DNA of 64,000 bases from Rouxiella badensis (GCA_026967495.1 CP114060.1:4836001-4900000); one strand, 5' to 3'. Numbered from the stretch's first letter, positions 19,211 through 28,099 are shown. Translations and numbers: made by a program. The notes: generated by a model from the sequence alone, not told the origin.

Positions 19211-20575
19211 ATGACAACACAGCTTAAACCGACGCTAGGCACCCTGCACCTGTGGGCGATAGCCGTTGGACTGGTCATTTCTGGCGAATATTTTGGCTGG
19301 AGCTATGGCTGGGGCGTAGCCGGAACGCTCGGCTTTTTGGTGACCACGCTGTTGGTCGCCACCATGTATACCTGCTTTATCTTTAGCTTTACCGAATTGA
19401 CTACCGCCATTCCGCACGCCGGCGGTCCGTTCGCCTACAGTCGCCGCGCCTTTGGCGAGACCGGCGGCCTGGTAGCCGGGATGGCGACGCTGATTGAATT
19501 CGTGTTTGCACCACCGGCAATTGCACTGGCGATTGGCGCCTATCTGAACGTGCAGTTCCCACACCTCAACCCAAAGGTTGCGGCACTGGGCGCTTACGTG
19601 CTGTTCATGGCGCTAAATATTCTGGGCGTCAAGCTCGCGGCTCTGTTTGAACTGGTGGTTACCGTGCTGGCAGTGCTTGAGCTGCTGGTGTTTATGGGGG
19701 TGGTGGCTCCCGGCTTTAGCATCAGCAATTTCGTGCTCAACGGCTGGTCCGGCGGCGAACACTTCGGACTGCCTGCGGTGTCGGGTATTTTCGCGGCGAT
19801 CCCGTTTGCCATCTGGTTCTTCCTGGCTATCGAAGGCGCTGCTATGGCCGCCGAGGAAGCGAAAGATCCGAAACGTACGATCCCGAAAGCTTACGTCAGC
19901 GGGATCCTTACTCTGGTTGTGTTAGCGATCGGCGTGATGATCATGGCCGGTGGCGCAGGTGACTGGAGCAAACTTGCCAACATCAACGATCCTCTGCCTC
20001 AGGCGATGAAGATGGTGGTCGGTGAACATTCAAGCTGGATGCACATGCTGGTATGGATTGGGCTGTTCGGGCTGGTAGCCAGCTTCCACGGCATTATTCT
20101 CGGCTATTCGCGCCAGTTCTTTGCGCTGGCTCGTGCAGGCTATCTGCCGGCCGGACTGGCGACACTGTCGCGCTTTCAGACGCCACATCGCGCCATTATT
20201 CTTGGCGGTGTAATTGGTATCGCGGCAATATTTAGCGACGGCGTGGTGAATTTACAGGGCATGTCGCTGACGGCGGCGATGATAACTATGGCCGTGTTTG
20301 GCGCGATCGTGATGTATATCATGAGCATGCTCAGCCTGTTTAAGCTGCGCAGAACCGCCCCGGATCTGGCCCGCAGCTTCCTCGCACCGGGCTATCCTGT
20401 TGTGCCAGCCATTGCGCTTTGTCTGGCGGTGGTATGCCTGATTGCGATGGTATGGTTCAATCTGGAGATTGCCGGTATCTTCCTGGTCTTTATGCTGGTC
20501 GCCTACCTCTACTTCGGGGCGACCAAGGCACAGCGCAACGCGGCGGCACCGGATACGATGCTTTCAGGGGATTAA
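19211..20575 (+). CDS. Ethanolamine-type APC permease
   Basis: 454-residue inner-membrane transporter with about 12 helices. The N-terminus LVISGEYFGWSYGW and the AAEEAKDPKR segment are characteristic of the ethanolamine permease branch (Eat/EutP-type) of the APC superfamily. I chose the ATG at 19211 because CAGGAG lies 8 bp before it; an upstream ATG at 19181 would add ten residues. It follows the phospho-lyase gene and is closed by a terminator, so uptake, phosphorylation and cleavage are encoded together. Confidence 0.85.
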   Translation: MTTQLKPTLGTLHLWAIAVGLVISGEYFGWSYGWGVAGTLGFLVTTLLVATMYTCFIFSFTELTTAIPHAGGPFAYSRRAFGETGGLVAGMATLIEFVFAPPAIALAIGAYLNVQFPHLNPKVAALGAYVLFMALNILGVKLAALFELVVTVLAVLELLVFMGVVAPGFSISNFVLNGWSGGEHFGLPAVSGIFAAIPFAIWFFLAIEGAAMAAEEAKDPKRTIPKAYVSGILTLVVLAIGVMIMAGGAGDWSKLANINDPLPQAMKMVVGEHSSWMHMLVWIGLFGLVASFHGIILGYSRQFFALARAGYLPAGLATLSRFQTPHRAIILGGVIGIAAIFSDGVVNLQGMSLTAAMITMAVFGAIVMYIMSMLSLFKLRRTAPDLARSFLAPGYPVVPAIALCLAVVCLIAMVWFNLEIAGIFLVFMLVAYLYFGATKAQRNAAAPDTMLSGD

Positions 20576-20590
20576 TCTGCATTGAAATTT

Positions 20591-20619
20591 AAAAGGCCTG
20601 CGAACGTGGCAGGCCTTTT
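20591..20619. terminator. Bidirectional terminator between the permease and mak
   Basis: Stem AAAAGGCCTGC / GCAGGCCTTTT with a seven-base loop and GGTTTTT after it on the plus strand, TAAATTT on the minus strand. Confidence 0.87.
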
Positions 20620-20636
20620 GGTTTTTGCAGGAAACG

Positions 20637-21557
20637 TTACAGGGAGAAGCGCCCTTCCGGCCATAGCCAGGCCGCACCGCGCACGCCACTGGAATCACCG
20701 TGAACCGCTTTAAGGATTGGCGTTTCACACTCACCGCCGAATACCCACTGTTTGAGCAGCAGAGGCAACGTGTGGTAGAGCCTGTCGACGTTACTCATCC
20801 CGCCGCCGAGCACGATGACGTCGGGATCGAGAATATTCACCACGTTGGCCAACGCTTTTGCCAGCCGGCGTTCGTAGCGGCCGAGAGCGAGATCGGCCAC
20901 AGGATCGTCCTGCTCGACCAGCTCGATGATTTCAGAACCTTTGAGGCGCTGGCCGGAAAGGCGGAAATAGTCCTCGGCAAAACCGGTGCCAGAGACAAAG
21001 GTCTCCACGCAGCCCGATTTGCCGCAGTAGCACGGCACTTCCTGCTGGAAGCGGATTTCATCTTCGTCCTGCCACGGCAGAGGATTATGCCCCCACTCTC
21101 CCGCGATACCGTTGCCGCCCGCGTGGGCTTCGCCGTTCAACGCAATGCCTGAACCGCAGCCAGTGCCGATGATCACGGCGAATACCGTTTTCTTACCCGC
21201 GCCAGCGCCGTCGGTAGCTTCGGAAACTGCCAGGCAGTTAGCGTCGTTGGCGATACGCACTTCACGCCCCAGCAGCAGCGCCAAATCCTCATCCAGTTTC
21301 TGGCCGTTTAACCACACCGAGTTAGCATTTTTCACTTTGCCGGTGAACGGGGAAAGCGTGCCCGGAATGCCCAACCCGACGCTGCCACGGTGGCCGGTCG
21401 CCTTTTCGGCGTCGTTAATCAGTCCCTGAATCGCGTGCAGCGTTTTTTCGTAGTCGTTGCGAGGGGTATCCACACGTTTGCGGTACAACTCATGGCCTTC
21501 ATCTGACAACGCGATGACTTCAATTTTGGTGCCACCGAGATCGATTCCTATACGCAA
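20637..21557 (-). CDS. mak: Fructokinase Mak (ROK family)
   Basis: 306-residue cytoplasmic sugar kinase. The phosphate-binding loop DLGGTKIE lies at residues 6-13, the catalytic Asp in ANDANC, and the ROK zinc site H157, C176, C178, C183 (GHN then PCYCGKSGC). E. coli Mak (302) phosphorylates fructose and, less well, mannose and glucose. It stands divergent from rdgC, the same neighbourhood as in E. coli (mak-rdgC-ppnP), which supports orthology. Confidence 0.92.
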   Translation of the reverse strand: MRIGIDLGGTKIEVIALSDEGHELYRKRVDTPRNDYEKTLHAIQGLINDAEKATGHRGSVGLGIPGTLSPFTGKVKNANSVWLNGQKLDEDLALLLGREVRIANDANCLAVSEATDGAGAGKKTVFAVIIGTGCGSGIALNGEAHAGGNGIAGEWGHNPLPWQDEDEIRFQQEVPCYCGKSGCVETFVSGTGFAEDYFRLSGQRLKGSEIIELVEQDDPVADLALGRYERRLAKALANVVNILDPDVIVLGGGMSNVDRLYHTLPLLLKQWVFGGECETPILKAVHGDSSGVRGAAWLWPEGRFSL

Positions 21558-21765
21558 AATATTTCTCCATTGCCGGTTTTTTTATTTCTTCAGTTTATAA
21601 CAAACTCATCACACTGCGGGGGTAAGTGCTCTTAAAAGGCTCGGGATGCTCAACCTCACAGGCTACGAATTTTTCTTAGGGACTGATGCCGCTCAATTGG
21701 TTATCATGCCGCCCTGCTTACCATTTAATAGCACGCTGCGAGCGTGACAAGACAGGGATAACATC

Positions 21766-22680
21766 ATGTTATGGTTTAAAAATTTACTGGTTTATCGCCT
21801 AAGCCGTGAAATCTCACTGTCTGCCGACGAGATGGAAAAACAGCTTAGCGCATTTACCTTTACCCCGTGCGGCAGCCAGGATATGGCGAAAACCGGCTGG
21901 GTTTCGCCGATGGGTTCTCAGGGCGGCGATGCCCTGACCCACGTTAGCGGCGGCCAGATCCTTATCTGTGCGCGCACCGAAGCCAAGATCCTGCCTTCTT
22001 CAGTGGTCAAGCAAGAGCTGAATGCAAAGATCGATCAGATAGAAGGTGAACAGCACCGTAAACTGAAAAAGACCGAGAAAGACTCGCTGAAAGATGAAGT
22101 GCTGCACACGCTGATGCCGCGCGCCTTCAGCCGCTTCAGCCAGACCTTTATGTGGCTCGATACCGTTAACGGCCTGATTATCGTGGATGCAGGCAGTGCC
22201 AAGAAAGCCGAAGATATGCTGGCGCTGCTGCGTAAGAGCCTCGGCTCGCTGCCGGTAGTCCCGCTGACCATGGAAAGCCCTATTGAACTGACGCTGACCG
22301 AATGGGTACGTTCAGGCGAACCTCCGGCCGGTTTTGCCCTGCAGGACGAAGCTGAGCTGAAAGCGATTCTGGAAGAAGGTGGAGTGATCCGCTGCAAGAA
22401 GCAGGCGCTGGTCAGCGACGAGATTGCCAACCACATCGAAAGCGGCAAGTTGGTCACCAAGCTGGCTGTCGATTGGCAGGAGCGTATTCAGGTGGTGTTG
22501 GCCGATGACGGCAGCATCAAGCGCCTGAAGTTTGCCGATACAATCCGCGAACAGAATGACGATATCGATCGTGAAGACTTTGCAGCGCGTTTTGATGCCG
22601 ACTTTATTCTAATGACCGGCGAATTGGCGGCACTGATTGCGAATCTGATTGAGGCTTTAGGCGGAGAAGCGCAGCGTTAA
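21766..22680 (+). CDS. rdgC: Recombination-associated protein RdgC
   Basis: 304-residue nucleoid-associated ring protein that binds DNA without sequence preference and dampens RecA. Begins MLWFKNLLVYRLSR and holds CGSQDMAKTGWVSPMG, both family hallmarks; length close to E. coli (303). Position between mak and ppnP matches E. coli. A strong stem-loop lies just after the gene. Confidence 0.96.
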   Translation: MLWFKNLLVYRLSREISLSADEMEKQLSAFTFTPCGSQDMAKTGWVSPMGSQGGDALTHVSGGQILICARTEAKILPSSVVKQELNAKIDQIEGEQHRKLKKTEKDSLKDEVLHTLMPRAFSRFSQTFMWLDTVNGLIIVDAGSAKKAEDMLALLRKSLGSLPVVPLTMESPIELTLTEWVRSGEPPAGFALQDEAELKAILEEGGVIRCKKQALVSDEIANHIESGKLVTKLAVDWQERIQVVLADDGSIKRLKFADTIREQNDDIDREDFAARFDADFILMTGELAALIANLIEALGGEAQR

Positions 22681-22696
22681 TTTTGACGCTCGCACG

Positions 22697-22730
22697 ATGA
22701 GTTGCGCGAGATGATTGGCGCGCAACTCAT
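22697..22730. terminator. Stem-loop between rdgC and ppnP
   Basis: Perfect 12-bp stem ATGAGTTGCGCG / CGCGCAACTCAT with a 10-base loop between two convergent genes. The T-tract is poor, but a second weaker AAAAGG/CCTTTT hairpin lies at about 22737-22765 and could end ppnP on the minus strand. Confidence 0.6.
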
Positions 22731-22762
22731 TCAAGTAAAAAGGTTAGCCGGAGCGAAGCCTT

Positions 22763-23053
22763 TTATTTAGACAGGTATTTGCAGAGGTAAGAGCTGGTCT
22801 CAGGCACTTGCAGATTGAATTCGCTGTTGCCCGGCACATAAAAAGTTTCACCCGCGGTGAAGGTTTGCCAGCCTTCTGAACCCGGCAGCAGAACGGTCAA
22901 GGAACCGCTCACGACGGTCATCTCTTCCGGCTTGCCGGTCCCGAACGTGTACTCACCCTTCACCATAACGCCTACGCTAAGCGCGCCGAGGCTGTCGCTG
23001 TCGAAACCAATCGACTTAACTTTCCCGTCAAAATACTCATTATTTTTCAACAT
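22763..23053 (-). CDS. ppnP: Pyrimidine/purine nucleoside phosphorylase PpnP
   Basis: 96-residue single cupin domain (formerly YaiE) that phosphorolyses several nucleosides. Begins MLKNNEYFDGKVKSIGFDS, very close to E. coli MLQSNEYFSGKVKSIGF, with EEMTVVSGSL and VPGNSEFNLQV in the barrel. I chose this ATG because the ten extra residues from the ATG at 23083 are not conserved and AAGGA precedes 23053. Confidence 0.93.
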   Translation of the reverse strand: MLKNNEYFDGKVKSIGFDSDSLGALSVGVMVKGEYTFGTGKPEEMTVVSGSLTVLLPGSEGWQTFTAGETFYVPGNSEFNLQVPETSSYLCKYLSK

Positions 23054-23232
23054 AAAGATGGGTCCTTCGCGATAAATATTCAAAAACTTAGAAACTCCAT
23101 ATTATGGGCAGAGGCAAGCTTCTGTCACTGATTTTTATCGCGGCGTAAGCGTCTGTCGAGCCAGCCCGCAAAGCGGCAACGGGCTGATTGATTTTGCGGT
23201 CTGCAGGTGCGACTCTGTGAAATTGTGCGATA

Positions 23233-23910
23233 TCAATAAAGCAATTCGGCGGCGAGCTTTACCACCAGCGAATTAGACAGCACGACCGGCACGTCGAGCT
23301 GCTTCTGAATAATATCGCAGTGCGAACGCTGATAACCGATGCAGTCGAGCAGCACGACCTGTGCCCCTTGCTCTTTTAGAGACAGCGCAGCCTCGATAAG
23401 CGTCTGCTCGTCGGCCACATAAGGACTGGCGGTCGCGTAGCACGGCTTTTTGCTAAGCTTGCTCCACTTGCCTGCCTGATGTTCTATTTGCTCAACCACC
23501 GGCACCACTATCCCCACCTGATGCGTACCGACAATGCCGTTGATCAGCGGAGGAATGATCCTGTCGAGCTCAAGCAGCATCGCCTCTTTCGCACGCAGGT
23601 TATGGAACACGCCGGTACAGAGCAGCAAAATGGTGTTGCATCCTTCGCTTTCCAGCCAGTCAATCTTCTGCTGCAACGCCTGCTCAACGCGCGGAGAGGC
23701 GAGCCTGACCTGAGTGCCGTCCAACAGGCGAGACACGAGCACGTCCTCTCCCGGCCCTGGGGAAAAACGTTGCTCGATTTGTGCCAGCGTCAGTCCGTCC
23801 AACAGTCCGGTATGGGTGACCATGTCAGGCGGCAGGTATTCGTCCAGCAGCGGCATTATGTCGCTGCGCGGTGCCTGGCCAATGGTCAGGGTAGCGAAGG
23901 AGGTCATCAT
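23233..23910 (-). CDS. aroM: AroM family protein
   Basis: 225 residues from this start, the exact length of E. coli AroM. Two similarly placed cysteines, C98 in LLLCTG and C190 in LLDCIGY, recall the catalytic pair of Asp/Glu/hydantoin racemases, so a racemase-like fold is inferred. Function is unknown; the name came from its place next to aroL and TyrR control in E. coli. Here its start is 4 bp from the DUF1177 stop, so it is the last gene of an OPT-transporter / DUF1177 / aroM set and is probably coupled to it. A longer frame to 24027 overlaps DUF1177 and is unlikely. Confidence 0.88.
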   Translation of the reverse strand: MMTSFATLTIGQAPRSDIMPLLDEYLPPDMVTHTGLLDGLTLAQIEQRFSPGPGEDVLVSRLLDGTQVRLASPRVEQALQQKIDWLESEGCNTILLLCTGVFHNLRAKEAMLLELDRIIPPLINGIVGTHQVGIVVPVVEQIEHQAGKWSKLSKKPCYATASPYVADEQTLIEAALSLKEQGAQVVLLDCIGYQRSHCDIIQKQLDVPVVLSNSLVVKLAAELLY

Positions 23911-23914
23911 CTTC

Positions 23915-24843
23915 TTAGTCTCTGCTTTGCAGGTGACGCAAGCTTCCGTACAGCGACAACAACAGTTGATATTCGTCGGCATCGTAGAAATGACAGGTGC
24001 CGCGTCCAAACTCTTTGGCCACTTCAACGGCGAATTTCACCGCTAGAGCGATGTCTGTTTCATGGCTGGCACCGGTACCGCAACCGGGTACGACGGATTC
24101 AGCGGTAATCGCTACGCCAACCACCGGCACGGTGGTCGCCGTCGAGGGTTGCAGAATGCTGTTCAGGTGATGAACGCCGTTGCCGTAAGGCGTGATGTCC
24201 TGCGTAGTAATAGGGAAGGTCACCGCCGGACGGCCACTGGTCATCTCCATAATGCGCAGCAGGTCTTCAGACACACGCAGGATATAGCCTTCTTTCACCG
24301 TAGGAGAAAGCGCATAACCTTTATGGTTGATGATACGGTTACCCTTGGTGGTATCGATAGAAAGGATGGCATCCACGCCGTCGACCACTTCGTTGTCGTT
24401 CATGGTCACATCATCGATAGGTGAGTCCATAAAGTCGACCGGATCGTGCGGACGCGTCGGCGCATTGGGACAGATGTGAGTCGTCACAATCACGTCACCG
24501 GCCAGCACATCGCCTTTACGTTGCATATCGGCAAGCTTCAGTGCACTGCTGATGGCAGCGATGGCGCCGTCACCGTCAGAAACCAGACCAATGCGCGTTG
24601 GGCGTGCACCGATGCCGCCAAGACGACCGATGATACCCAGCGTAGGCGCATCGCCCCCAGGCTTTTACCGGCGCTGCCCGGAATGGTAATGCGGATAAAA
24701 TCGGTTGCGCCCTTGGCACCAGACGCGCGATGCGTGCTGGCGGTCACGGAAGGATAGTCGGCAAACAGGTCGACGATATCCTGGCCGCTGACGTGCGCAT
24801 TGTCGATCAGTTCAAATACGGTAAGGGTCTGTAGCAAACTCAT
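23915..24843 (-). CDS. DUF1177 family protein, frameshifted in this sequence
   Basis: About 309 codons once one missing base is restored. Starts MSLLQTLTVFELIDNAHVSG at an ATG with GAGGA before it. The break is in the run of five C (plus strand) at 24654-24658: six would give GKSLGGDAPTLGIIGRLGG and continue in the second frame, MQRKGDVLAGD onwards. That second part has THICPNAPTRPHDP and MDSP motifs rich in possible metal ligands. No function is known for the family and I assign none. It lies between the OPT transporter gene and aroM on the same strand. A small stem-loop (24910-24930) stands in the 147-bp gap before it. Confidence 0.8.
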
Positions 24844-24990
24844 GACATCTTCCTCAGCAACAACGCGGTTGACGCAACGCTGCGCAATAACCAAAACAAC
24901 CGCGTTAATCTGACCTTCTTAGAAGGCCAGTTTATTTATCAATAATGGCTCATGGGAGTCCTGGTGTTAGCACAATATCTTTGGGTCTGA

Positions 24991-26585
24991 TTACTTGCCT
25001 TTACTGCTGAAAACAGAGCTGAAGAAGCTGTAGAGTGCGTCTCCTGCGATAAATCCTGCGGCCAGAATTTCCATCGGCGTACGCCCCTTCTCACCCCAGA
25101 TACGGATGATAAGGATACGCAGCACGATCCCCAGCACGACCGCATAACCCGCCATTACGCTGTTGATCAACAGGCCGGTTGCCAGCAGTACGCCAAGCTG
25201 ACGTTTAGGTCCGCCCATCAGCTGGATAATTGCGCCCGGAATCGCCCAAATCAGCAGGCTGTGAGCGATACCCGGCTGTGCACCGGCCTGAATAGTTTTG
25301 GCATACACGCGTGCAACCGGCGGTACCAAGTCCTGCGCGAAATAGCCGATGTGGGCGAACCACACCACCGGAATCGCGATAAGGAAGGCAATCAATGCGG
25401 CGAAAAGCTGAATACGGCGACCGGCAAGCTCGACCTGCAAGTCTTTGCCATAGCCGCGAAGAATAAAGCCGGCTTTAAGGTCAAAGCCCATGTCGGCAAA
25501 GGCCGGCCCCGTCGCGGCGGTAAAGCCGGTGAGGATGCACAGTGCGACCGGCGGAAAACCAATCAGGATGCCGACAATCAGTGTGATAAGCGCGACGGCA
25601 AAGGCCGGGAACCAGCCTGAGTGCATCGCGGCGATACCGACGATAAGCTCGTGGAAGAACGCGGCGAAGGCGGCATAGATGATGAAACCAATCAACATAC
25701 TCACCGTCATCTCGGTATAAATACCGCCCGCCAGCGCCAGCGCCGCGGCAATCGCGATATAGCCCACTGCGCCGAGTCCCAGCGCCTTACGAACTTCATT
25801 ACCGGGCTGGGTAAAGGTGGCTTTGGCATCCGCACGTTTTTGGCGAATGACCTGAATAACCTGGAACAGCGACACCAGGCCCGCGCCGACCATCATGCCG
25901 TGTGGAATATACAAGGCATTGATATCGACACCGGCAATCGGTTGCGCATAGGCGCGAATCAGCAGGCCTATCCCGAACATGCCCAAGGCCCAGATATTGC
26001 CGATAAATGCGGTACCAAAGGCCGCCATCGGGATCTTGAGCATCGCACCGCCGAGGCCGACCACCACGCCAACGACCAACAGCCAGGCCTCACGCCCGCC
26101 CTTGTCTCCAGCCTTGATAGCCTCGGCGGCTGCCACCCCGGCGGCCACGCATTGCTGGCAGGGAACACTTTAGTGTCAAACATACGGTAAAGCAGGTAGG
26201 CATCCAGTAGCATCGCGGCAGAAACGCCGAAAAACATGGGCAGAATCAGCTGCGGCTGCCCCATCACATAAGGGATAGCGATTGGCATCAGCAGGCTGTT
26301 GGCCGCACCAAAAGTGGCTGAAGAAATAACGGTTTGTGCGAGATTTTGGGTATGAATAGAGCGATAACGCTGGAAGGCTTTCATCGGGATGCGTGCCAGC
26401 AACATCGCAAACAGCGCACCGATGATTGAGGTATTAGGCGTAACGCCGAGAGTGGTAATTAGCTGAACGCCGATAATGGCGCCTAAAATCGAAAGCAGAA
26501 TCATCACAGCCAGGGTGCCGATCTCTTTTAGTGGATTATAACTCCCGTCGGTCACCCTGCTGTCACTCCCAGTATTGCCTGTCAT
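24991..26585 (-). CDS. OPT/YSL family transporter, frameshifted in this sequence
   Basis: Inner-membrane transporter of the oligopeptide-transporter superfamily, about 531 codons with 12 or more helices. Members move peptides, peptide-like molecules or metal chelates. N-terminal frame: MTGNTGSDSRV ... FDTKVFPASNAWPPG; second frame resumes VAAAEAIKAGDKGG and runs to SSVFSSKGK. The switch is at the run of four C (plus strand) at 26136-26139, where five would keep one frame. It is followed by the DUF1177 gene and aroM and preceded by an IclR regulator on the same strand. I infer uptake of the substrate on which the two following proteins act. Confidence 0.85.
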
Positions 26586-26592
26586 AAAGTCC

Positions 26593-26633
26593 CCTGATGT
26601 TGGCGAAAATGCAATGGTTTCCTGGTGTTGGCG
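26593..26633. repeat. Two copies of a 13-bp motif before the OPT gene
   Basis: CCTGATGTTGGCG (26593-26605) and CCTGGTGTTGGCG (26621-26633), 28 bp apart just upstream of the transporter start; a third relative, CCTGGTGTTAGCA, occurs at 24960-24972 just after the transporter gene. They could be binding sites, but this is only a pattern. Confidence 0.35.
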
Positions 26634-26704
26634 CTATGATTTATATAAGTATTTGCGCTCTTTTATGGTCAAATTTTTTATGGTTCTTACGGCCCGTTAT
26701 TGGT

Positions 26705-27469
26705 CTATAGCCAATACTCATCGCCTAATTTCTCTGCTACCTGGCGCGTCACTGCCACGATGCCTTCACGTATTTCGGCGGGCAAATCATTGCCGTCGAA
26801 CGGCGACGGGAAAGACAAACAAAGGCCCACGGTTTCATTACGATGCTTATTAGAAATGCTCGTTGCTAACGTGCTAATCCCTTGTAAAGTCTCGTTATTA
26901 GCAAATGACCAACCCTTTTCGCGGATCTCGGCAAGCGTCGCCAGCAGCGCCTCAAGGGTCTGCGGCGAGTTAGGTGAACTCACCCGATACCCTTCGCGAT
27001 ACCTATCTATCACCTGTTGGTTAGTCTGTCTCGCTAATATCGCTCGTCCTATCGCCGTTTCTGCAGCAGGCAGTAAACTCCCGGCCGGTGTCACGACCTG
27101 AAGATAGGTGCGACCCGGAAACATCCGCATCACCATGATATCCCGACCTTCCAGCATCGAGATGTAGCCGGTGCACTGAGTTTGCTTGCTCAGCTGCTGA
27201 ATGTACGGCGAACAGGCATCTACCAGCGGCGTAGAAAGATAATGACTCGACACCGCCAACAGCAGCTTTCCAATCTTGTACAGACGCGTTTCCGGGTCGC
27301 GTTCAAGCAAGCCCTGCGTCTCCATGGTCATCAACAAACGAGACACCGTGCTCTTTGGCAACCCCAACTGCTCGACAACGTCGCTAAAAGAAAGACCTGG
27401 ATGACCCTGCCTTATCCCTTTTTGCGCGAATAGCTTTAAGACTGCGGAAGCGTTTTCAAGTGTTGTCAC
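26705..27469 (-). CDS. IclR-family transcriptional regulator
   Basis: 254 residues. N-terminal winged helix-turn-helix (residues about 5-60: LSFSDVVEQLGLPKSTVSRLL), then the IclR effector domain with ISMLEGRDIMVMRM, LLPAAETAIGRAILA and the C-terminal AEIREGIVAVTRQVAEKL. It lies upstream of, and in line with, the OPT / DUF1177 / aroM genes and probably controls them. A palindrome of the type IclR proteins bind sits 8 bp before its start (27477-27502), which suggests autoregulation. The effector is unknown. Confidence 0.9.
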   Translation of the reverse strand: MTTLENASAVLKLFAQKGIRQGHPGLSFSDVVEQLGLPKSTVSRLLMTMETQGLLERDPETRLYKIGKLLLAVSSHYLSTPLVDACSPYIQQLSKQTQCTGYISMLEGRDIMVMRMFPGRTYLQVVTPAGSLLPAAETAIGRAILARQTNQQVIDRYREGYRVSSPNSPQTLEALLATLAEIREKGWSFANNETLQGISTLATSISNKHRNETVGLCLSFPSPFDGNDLPAEIREGIVAVTRQVAEKLGDEYWL

Positions 27470-27476
27470 GGCGAAA

Positions 27477-27502
27477 GTTCCACTATTAGGAACTCAGTTC
27501 CT
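27477..27502 (-). promoter_or_regulatory. Candidate IclR operator (overlapping palindromes)
   Basis: AGGAAC-TCA-GTTCCT (27488-27502) is a perfect palindrome, and GTTCC-N7-GGAAC (27477-27493) shares its left arm, giving three GGAAC half-sites in 26 bp just before the start codon. Typical of IclR-type repressor sites in size and place. Confidence 0.55.
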
Positions 27503-27722
27503 GATTAAGGTGAATGAAAATTAATGCCGATACGTTAAAGCGTCAAGTTGTTTATTTTTTAGCAGGGGGAGAAACCAGCGGATGATAGTTTTCACCACGC
27601 AGATAGAGGAAACTTTGTTCGCCAGCCAAACATGATTTAGTGATAAATTTCACTAAAGGCAAAAAATGGAGTGTATAACTCCGAATTTCGGAGAAACGTT
27701 TCGCTGACGATATATTTTAAAA

Positions 27723-27750
27723 GACGCTGCTCTGGTGACAGGGCAGCGTC
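27723..27750 (-). terminator. Terminator of the aroL-yaiA transcript
   Basis: Stem GACGCTGC / GCAGCGTC with a 12-base loop, followed on the minus strand by TTTTAAAATAT. Confidence 0.8.
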
Positions 27751-27805
27751 GGGGCAATCATCATCGTACAGAGTGGCTAATGTATTTTGGGAAAAGCGTT
27801 GGCCT

Positions 27806-27997
27806 TCAGCTGATGTCTTCATCTTCGTAACGGCGTTTAGAATCCTCGGCCTCTTTCTTCGATTTATGTTCGCTAATCAGGGTATCAGGCTTTGGATGGT
27901 CGGCGCGTAATTCGTACCAGATTTCTGTTTGACCCGGCAGTCCTTTCTCAACGGTAATGATTTCAGCTTTACGTGGATAAGGGGGGTTAGAAGGCAT
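27806..27997 (-). CDS. yaiA: YaiA family protein
   Basis: 63 residues, the same length as E. coli YaiA, sharing NPPYPR, EKGLPGQT, WYELRADHPKPD and LISEH. Function unknown. It follows aroL after about 100 bp that include a stem-loop, as in the E. coli aroL-yaiA operon, but aroM no longer follows it here. Confidence 0.93.
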   Translation of the reverse strand: MPSNPPYPRKAEIITVEKGLPGQTEIWYELRADHPKPDTLISEHKSKKEAEDSKRRYEDEDIS

Positions 27998-28061
27998 AAG
28001 GAACTCCTGTAAATTATCTCGGTGACTTAAGTATAGACAACGAGGGGCTTTTACAGTGAGC

Positions 28062-28081
28062 AGGAGGCTCGGAAGCCTCCT
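28062..28081 (-). promoter_or_regulatory. Stem-loop between aroL and yaiA
   Basis: AGGAGGC / GCCTCCT with a six-base loop in the aroL-yaiA gap. No T-tract on the minus strand, so it is probably an mRNA-stability or processing element. Confidence 0.5.
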
Positions 28082-28099
28082 AAAAACCGGCGGGGGTAA

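Larger units (their letters stand above)
27470..27805. other. Gene-free region between the iclR-type gene and yaiA
   Basis: 336 bp with the putative IclR operator and promoter at the left and the yaiA terminator at the right. A 61-codon open frame on the minus strand (27637-27822) overlaps the terminator and the end of yaiA and is not believed. Confidence 0.6.

Noticed and set aside
27637..27822. 61-codon frame on the minus strand after yaiA
   Set aside because: Contains the yaiA terminator and overlaps the yaiA end; no ribosome site or similarity.
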